Shown here piece by piece: positions 6,344 through 8,391 of a stretch of 8,391 nucleotides of DNA. The position numbers and the translations under genes are program-made. The DNA lies in NCBI GenBank assembly GCA_010365175.1, contig JAAFGW010000118.1, forward strand, positions 1-8,391, read 5' to 3'. How positions within the stretch are numbered: the stretch's first letter is position 1; every line of letters starts with the position of its first letter. The DNA comes from Sulfuriferula multivorans. Lineage in GTDB: Bacteria; Pseudomonadota; Gammaproteobacteria; Burkholderiales; Thiobacillaceae. The notes beneath the pieces are model-generated. The model saw nothing but the letters and a program-made list of their open reading frames with translations. It ran no database searches and was not told where the DNA came from.

Positions 6344-6688
6344 TCAGGTATTGGCTTTGGAAGTTTGTGCACGCTGCACAACAATCTGCAGGGCAAAGAA
6401 ATAACTCCAGATAATGAGCGCGGTCGCGCCAGACCACATGGCGAAGGGCAAACCCACCAGCAACACCAACACACCCACCGCCAGCAACCCCGCACCACCG
6501 ATACTATTGATGCCCAGCACCGGCTGGGCCCAGCGCTTTCCGTCCTGAATCGCGCGCCCACGCCAATCAGCCACATAGCGATAATCCTTGCGCACGCCGA
6601 TTCGCCAAGCGCGAAACAACATGCCGACACCCAATGGAAAAATACCGATAAACATCAAACGTACCAGCCAGACAAACCATTCATCCAT
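6344..6688 (-). CDS. Small membrane protein of unknown function
   Basis: A 114-residue protein that I do not recognise. It has three likely membrane helices at about residues 5-25, 60-82 and 87-104. Between the first and second lies a basic, aromatic stretch, RIGVRKDYRYVADWRGRAIQDGKRW, probably cytoplasmic. The start at ATG 6688 is supported by GGGAGAGA just upstream; an in-frame ATG is not needed further out. The gene is read in the same direction as the symporter operon, 160 bases upstream of it, so read-through is possible, but a shared role is only a guess. Composition and codon use look like its neighbours. It is likely real because of its length, membrane pattern and ribosome binding site. 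Confidence 0.68.
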   Translation of the reverse strand: MDEWFVWLVRLMFIGIFPLGVGMLFRAWRIGVRKDYRYVADWRGRAIQDGKRWAQPVLGINSIGGAGLLAVGVLVLLVGLPFAMWSGATALIIWSYFFALQIVVQRAQTSKANT

Positions 6689-6716
6689 CTATCTCTCCCA
6701 TTTTTAGTGTGTTCAC

Positions 6717-6733
6717 CGTGTATTCATTACACG
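6717..6733. repeat. Perfect palindrome upstream of the small membrane gene (possible operator)
   Basis: CGTGTA (6717-6722) and TACACG (6728-6733) flank 5 bases. It lies about 30 bases upstream of the start at 6688, where a repressor or activator of this gene could bind. It could also form a short hairpin in the leader. Confidence 0.4.
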
Positions 6734-6741
6734 AAATCAGC

Positions 6742-6788
6742 CTGGTTTGGCATCTCCGGATGGCGGAATCCTGATGCCGCCAAACCAG
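6742..6788. repeat. Strong long hairpin between small membrane gene and tRNA promoter
   Basis: CTGGTTTGGC (6742-6751) pairs perfectly with GCCAAACCAG (6779-6788). Inside, ATC (6752-6754) pairs with GAT (6773-6775) across a 3-base bulge, and GGAT (6758-6761) with ATCC (6768-6771) around a 6-base loop. There is no T-run on either side. It could be a REP-like element, a leader structure of the minus-strand gene, or a small structured RNA. Confidence 0.55.
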
Positions 6789-6805
6789 CAACACTGCTTA
6801 CTTTC

Positions 6806-6834
6806 TTGACTAAAATCGTGTTTAAGGTTTAAAT
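6806..6834 (+). promoter_or_regulatory. Sigma70-type promoter of tRNA-Phe
   Basis: TTGACT (6806-6811) is followed by a 17-base spacer and TTAAAT (6829-6834). The next bases, GCCGGGC (6835-6841), form a GC-rich discriminator, as in stringently controlled stable-RNA promoters. Transcription would start near 6841, about 50 bases before the mature tRNA. Confidence 0.65.
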
Positions 6835-6889
6835 GCCGGGCTTCGGTTTTCCTTGTGAACACGCATTCACGATTAAGCGAAAACCTGAA

Positions 6890-6965
6890 GGCCAGTTAGC
6901 TCAGTTGGTAGAGCAGCGGATTGAAAATCCGCGTGTCCTTGGTTCGATTCCGAGACTGGCCACCA
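6890..6965 (+). tRNA. tRNA-Phe (anticodon GAA)
   Basis: A 76-base cloverleaf. The acceptor arm is GGCCAGT (6890-6896) with ACTGGCC (6955-6961), followed by discriminator A and an encoded CCA (6963-6965). The D arm contains AGCTCAGTTGGTAGAGC. The anticodon stem GCGGA/TCCGC encloses the loop TTGAAAA, with GAA at 6923-6925, which reads phenylalanine codons. The T arm has the canonical GGTTCGATTCC. All stems pair well, so it should be functional. It stands alone, with its own promoter and terminator. No integrase or duplicated tRNA end was seen nearby, so there is no sign that it is used as an attachment site here. Confidence 0.97.
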
Positions 6966-6976
6966 GAATTTCTAAA

Positions 6977-6997
6977 GCATTGCGGCTTGCGCAATGC
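6977..6997 (+). other. Hairpin in the tRNA-Phe 3' trailer
   Basis: GCATTGCG (6977-6984) pairs with CGCAATGC (6990-6997) around a 5-base loop, 11 bases after the CCA. It may guide 3' processing of the tRNA precursor or strengthen the terminator that follows at once. Confidence 0.55.
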
Positions 6998-7000
6998 AAC

Positions 7001-7044
7001 AAAATAAACCCCGGATCAGCGACCTGATACCGGGGTTTTATTTT
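7001..7044. terminator. Strong terminator downstream of tRNA-Phe
   Basis: An extended stem with ACCCCGG on the left (7008-7014) and CCGGGGT on the right (7030-7036) is extended inward by ATCAG/CTGAT and outward by A-rich/T-rich arms, with a 4-base loop. The right side runs into TTTTATTTT, so it ends the tRNA transcript. The A-rich left arm allows it to work on the minus strand too, where it would stop transcripts of the GGDEF-EAL gene. Confidence 0.92.
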
Positions 7045-7077
7045 GCCTTTCTGTCAGAAATGGCCGGTGCCACACCG

Positions 7078-7230
7078 AGTTAAGGGTGCCTCTAAAAATC
7101 CATAGTTCACTCAAATACAAGGCGCGATAAAAATTTCGCAGCGCAGTATATGTTTGATATATAAGCAAGAAATTTTTATCGCAACGCCGTAGTTGAGATG
7201 AAATATGAGTTTTTAGAGGTGCCCTCAACT
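7078..7230. mobile_element. Palindromic MITE-like element
   Basis: The ends GGGTGCCTCTAAAAA (7084-7098) and TTTTTAGAGGTGCCC (7210-7224) are inverted repeats matching at 13 of 15 positions; the match continues outward as AGTTAAGGG against CCCTCAACT. Inside, GCGATAAAAATTTC (7124-7137) is perfectly mirrored at 7169-7182, and the arms between these blocks also match with small gaps. The centre is AT-rich (TATAT...ATATA). The whole element folds into one long hairpin and codes for nothing. This is the form of a MITE moved by a transposase from elsewhere in the genome. No clear target duplication is seen, and I cannot name the parent IS family. Confidence 0.75.
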
Positions 7231-8391
7231 TGCTGCCAAATTTCCTGCCTTGGCAAACCCTCTCACATGCTCGCCCAGCAAAGCCGTTGCTTCCTGGCCT
7301 GAAAGCGGGCTGCTGTAATAATAGCCTTGCACTTCGTGACACTGCATCTGTTCCAGACGAGCACGCTGTGCTTCGGTTTCAACGCCTTCGGCGATTACGT
7401 TGAGGTTCATCCCACGACCCATGGCCACCATGGCGTTGACGATGGAAATGTTTTCCTCGCGGTCGAGATCCTGCACAAAAGACTGGTCGATCTTGAGCGT
7501 ATGGATGGGGAAACGTGCCAGGTATTTGAATGAGCAGTAACCCGTACCAAAATCGTCGATGGCCAGACGAATACCCGAGGCTGATAGCCGCCCCAGCTTG
7601 ATGGCGTTAGCTTCAAAATCCTGCATCAGCAAGCTTTCGGTGATCTCCAGCTCAAGCAGATTGCCATCCAGCGAATAGACCTGCACGGCCCGCAAGACGC
7701 CTTCAACAAAGTCGGGGCTTTCGAGCTGGCGTGCAGAAATATTGACTGAAAGCCGCACCGGCGGCAGTCCGGCTTTTTGCCATTCAGCCATTTGTGTCGC
7801 AGCCTGGCGCAATACCCAATCGCCGATCGGGACGATGACGCCGGATTCTTCGGCCACGGCAACAAAATCCACAGGTGTCAGCAATCCACGCTGCGGATGC
7901 CACCAACGCAGCAGCGCTTCAAATCCGCGAACTTCGCCGGTCGCGGTATCAACTTGCGGTTGATAAAACAGCACAAACTCGTTGCGCGCCAGTGCACGAC
8001 GCAAATCCGATTCGATAGTCATGCGTTCGGAATAAGGCGCCTGCATGCCAGACTCCCAGAACTGTAGTCGGCTGCGGCCTTGCGATTTAGCCTGATACAT
8101 GGCGATTTCAGCCTGGCGGATCAGGCCGTCGATCAAGTCGCCGTCTTCCGGTGCCACGCAGGCGCCGATGCTGACTGAGATGTATATCTCATGGCCTTTG
8201 ATGTAAACCGGCTTCGACAGCACCTGGATAACTTTGCGGCAGATGTGATCGACATCGCTACGGGACACCAGTGTTGGTAGCAGCACGGCAAATTCGTCGC
8301 CGCCGAGGCGCGCCAGGGTGTCGCCTTCGCGCAAGCACTGGCGCAGGCGAGCACCCACCGCAAGCAATAGTTCGTCGCCGATGGTGTGGCC
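7225..8391 (-). CDS. GGDEF-EAL cyclic-di-GMP signalling protein, C-terminal part
   Basis: The frame is open to the right edge of the window, so the N-terminus, with any sensor domain, is missing; 388 residues are visible. The first ~115 are the second half of a GGDEF domain: GHTIGDELL, an inhibitory-site motif R21-x-x-D24 five residues before an intact GGDEF at 30-34. The EAL domain follows from about residue 125: E-A-L at 158-160, N217, E249/E252 in ELEITES, DDFGTGY at 279-285, K300, E335 in AEGVET, and Q355 in VQGYYYSSPL. All residues known to bind metal and substrate in EAL phosphodiesterases are present, and the GGDEF site is intact, so it may both make and break c-di-GMP or use GTP at the GGDEF site as a control. 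It should be a cytoplasmic or membrane-tethered regulator of motility and biofilm. Its stop codon (7225-7227) lies in the outer edge of the MITE-like element. Confidence 0.94.
   Translation of the reverse strand, partial: GHTIGDELLLAVGARLRQCLREGDTLARLGGDEFAVLLPTLVSRSDVDHICRKVIQVLSKPVYIKGHEIYISVSIGACVAPEDGDLIDGLIRQAEIAMYQAKSQGRSRLQFWESGMQAPYSERMTIESDLRRALARNEFVLFYQPQVDTATGEVRGFEALLRWWHPQRGLLTPVDFVAVAEESGVIVPIGDWVLRQAATQMAEWQKAGLPPVRLSVNISARQLESPDFVEGVLRAVQVYSLDGNLLELEITESLLMQDFEANAIKLGRLSASGIRLAIDDFGTGYCSFKYLARFPIHTLKIDQSFVQDLDREENISIVNAMVAMGRGMNLNVIAEGVETEAQRARLEQMQCHEVQGYYYSSPLSGQEATALLGEHVRGFAKAGNLAAS

Noticed and set aside
6050..6832. 260-residue open frame on the plus strand
   Set aside because: It runs antisense through the DUF4212 gene and the small membrane gene, is rich in H, Q, P and T without a domain pattern, and lacks a convincing start.
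6890..7230. tRNA-Phe as an integration site with a genomic island to its right
   Set aside because: No integrase gene and no repeated tRNA 3' end are visible; only the small palindromic element is nearby.
7016..7342. 108-residue minus-strand frame across the terminator and the palindromic element
   Set aside because: It covers a terminator, the non-coding palindromic element and another frame of the EAL gene, so it is not a gene.
1..8391. CRISPR array or riboswitch
   Set aside because: No regularly spaced direct repeats were seen, and no leader resembles a known riboswitch class by eye.

Overview
The window looks like the chromosome of a betaproteobacterium, perhaps a sulfur- or iron-oxidising member of the Nitrosomonadales. 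The evidence is moderate to high GC content, a Tat-exported high-potential iron-sulfur protein, a two-part sodium/solute symporter of the VC_2705 + DUF4212 type, a DUF294 protein next to a DnaQ-like exonuclease, and a GGDEF-EAL signalling protein. The genus cannot be fixed from the sequence alone.

Layout. On the plus strand the window opens inside a DUF294-type protein, whose stop overlaps (ATGA) the start of an intact DEDDh 3'-5' exonuclease (1-1265). A small HiPIP gene follows (1438-1731). Positions 1930-2371 hold a relic: a bidirectional terminator, the last ~83 bp of a second symporter gene on the minus strand, and the last 300 bp of a second exonuclease gene on the plus strand, joined at about 2064-2069. 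Just beyond it (2408-2476) is an inverted repeat whose ends fit the integron attC core consensus. The minus strand then carries an APC-superfamily permease (2502-3773) and the operon for the DUF4212 small subunit and the large symporter subunit (6183 down to 4079), which ends in a clear terminator. A small unrecognised membrane protein (6344-6688) lies upstream.

Right side. A tRNA-Phe(GAA) gene has a good sigma70-type promoter and a terminator. A ~150-bp almost fully palindromic MITE-like element follows, and its outer edge contains the stop codon of a GGDEF-EAL protein that runs off the right end of the window.

How the genes fit together. The DUF4212/VC_2705 pair should form a sodium-coupled transporter for a small organic acid or similar solute. 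DUF294-family proteins with an adjacent exonuclease often occur near such symporters, so the two left-hand genes probably belong to the same functional module. The relic shows that this locus once held a second copy of the symporter and exonuclease genes. No complete new system such as a CRISPR array, intact transposon or prophage is visible. The most interesting signals are the fused relic, the attC-like site beside it, the calcium-loop-like insert in the symporter, and the palindromic element at the end of the signalling gene.
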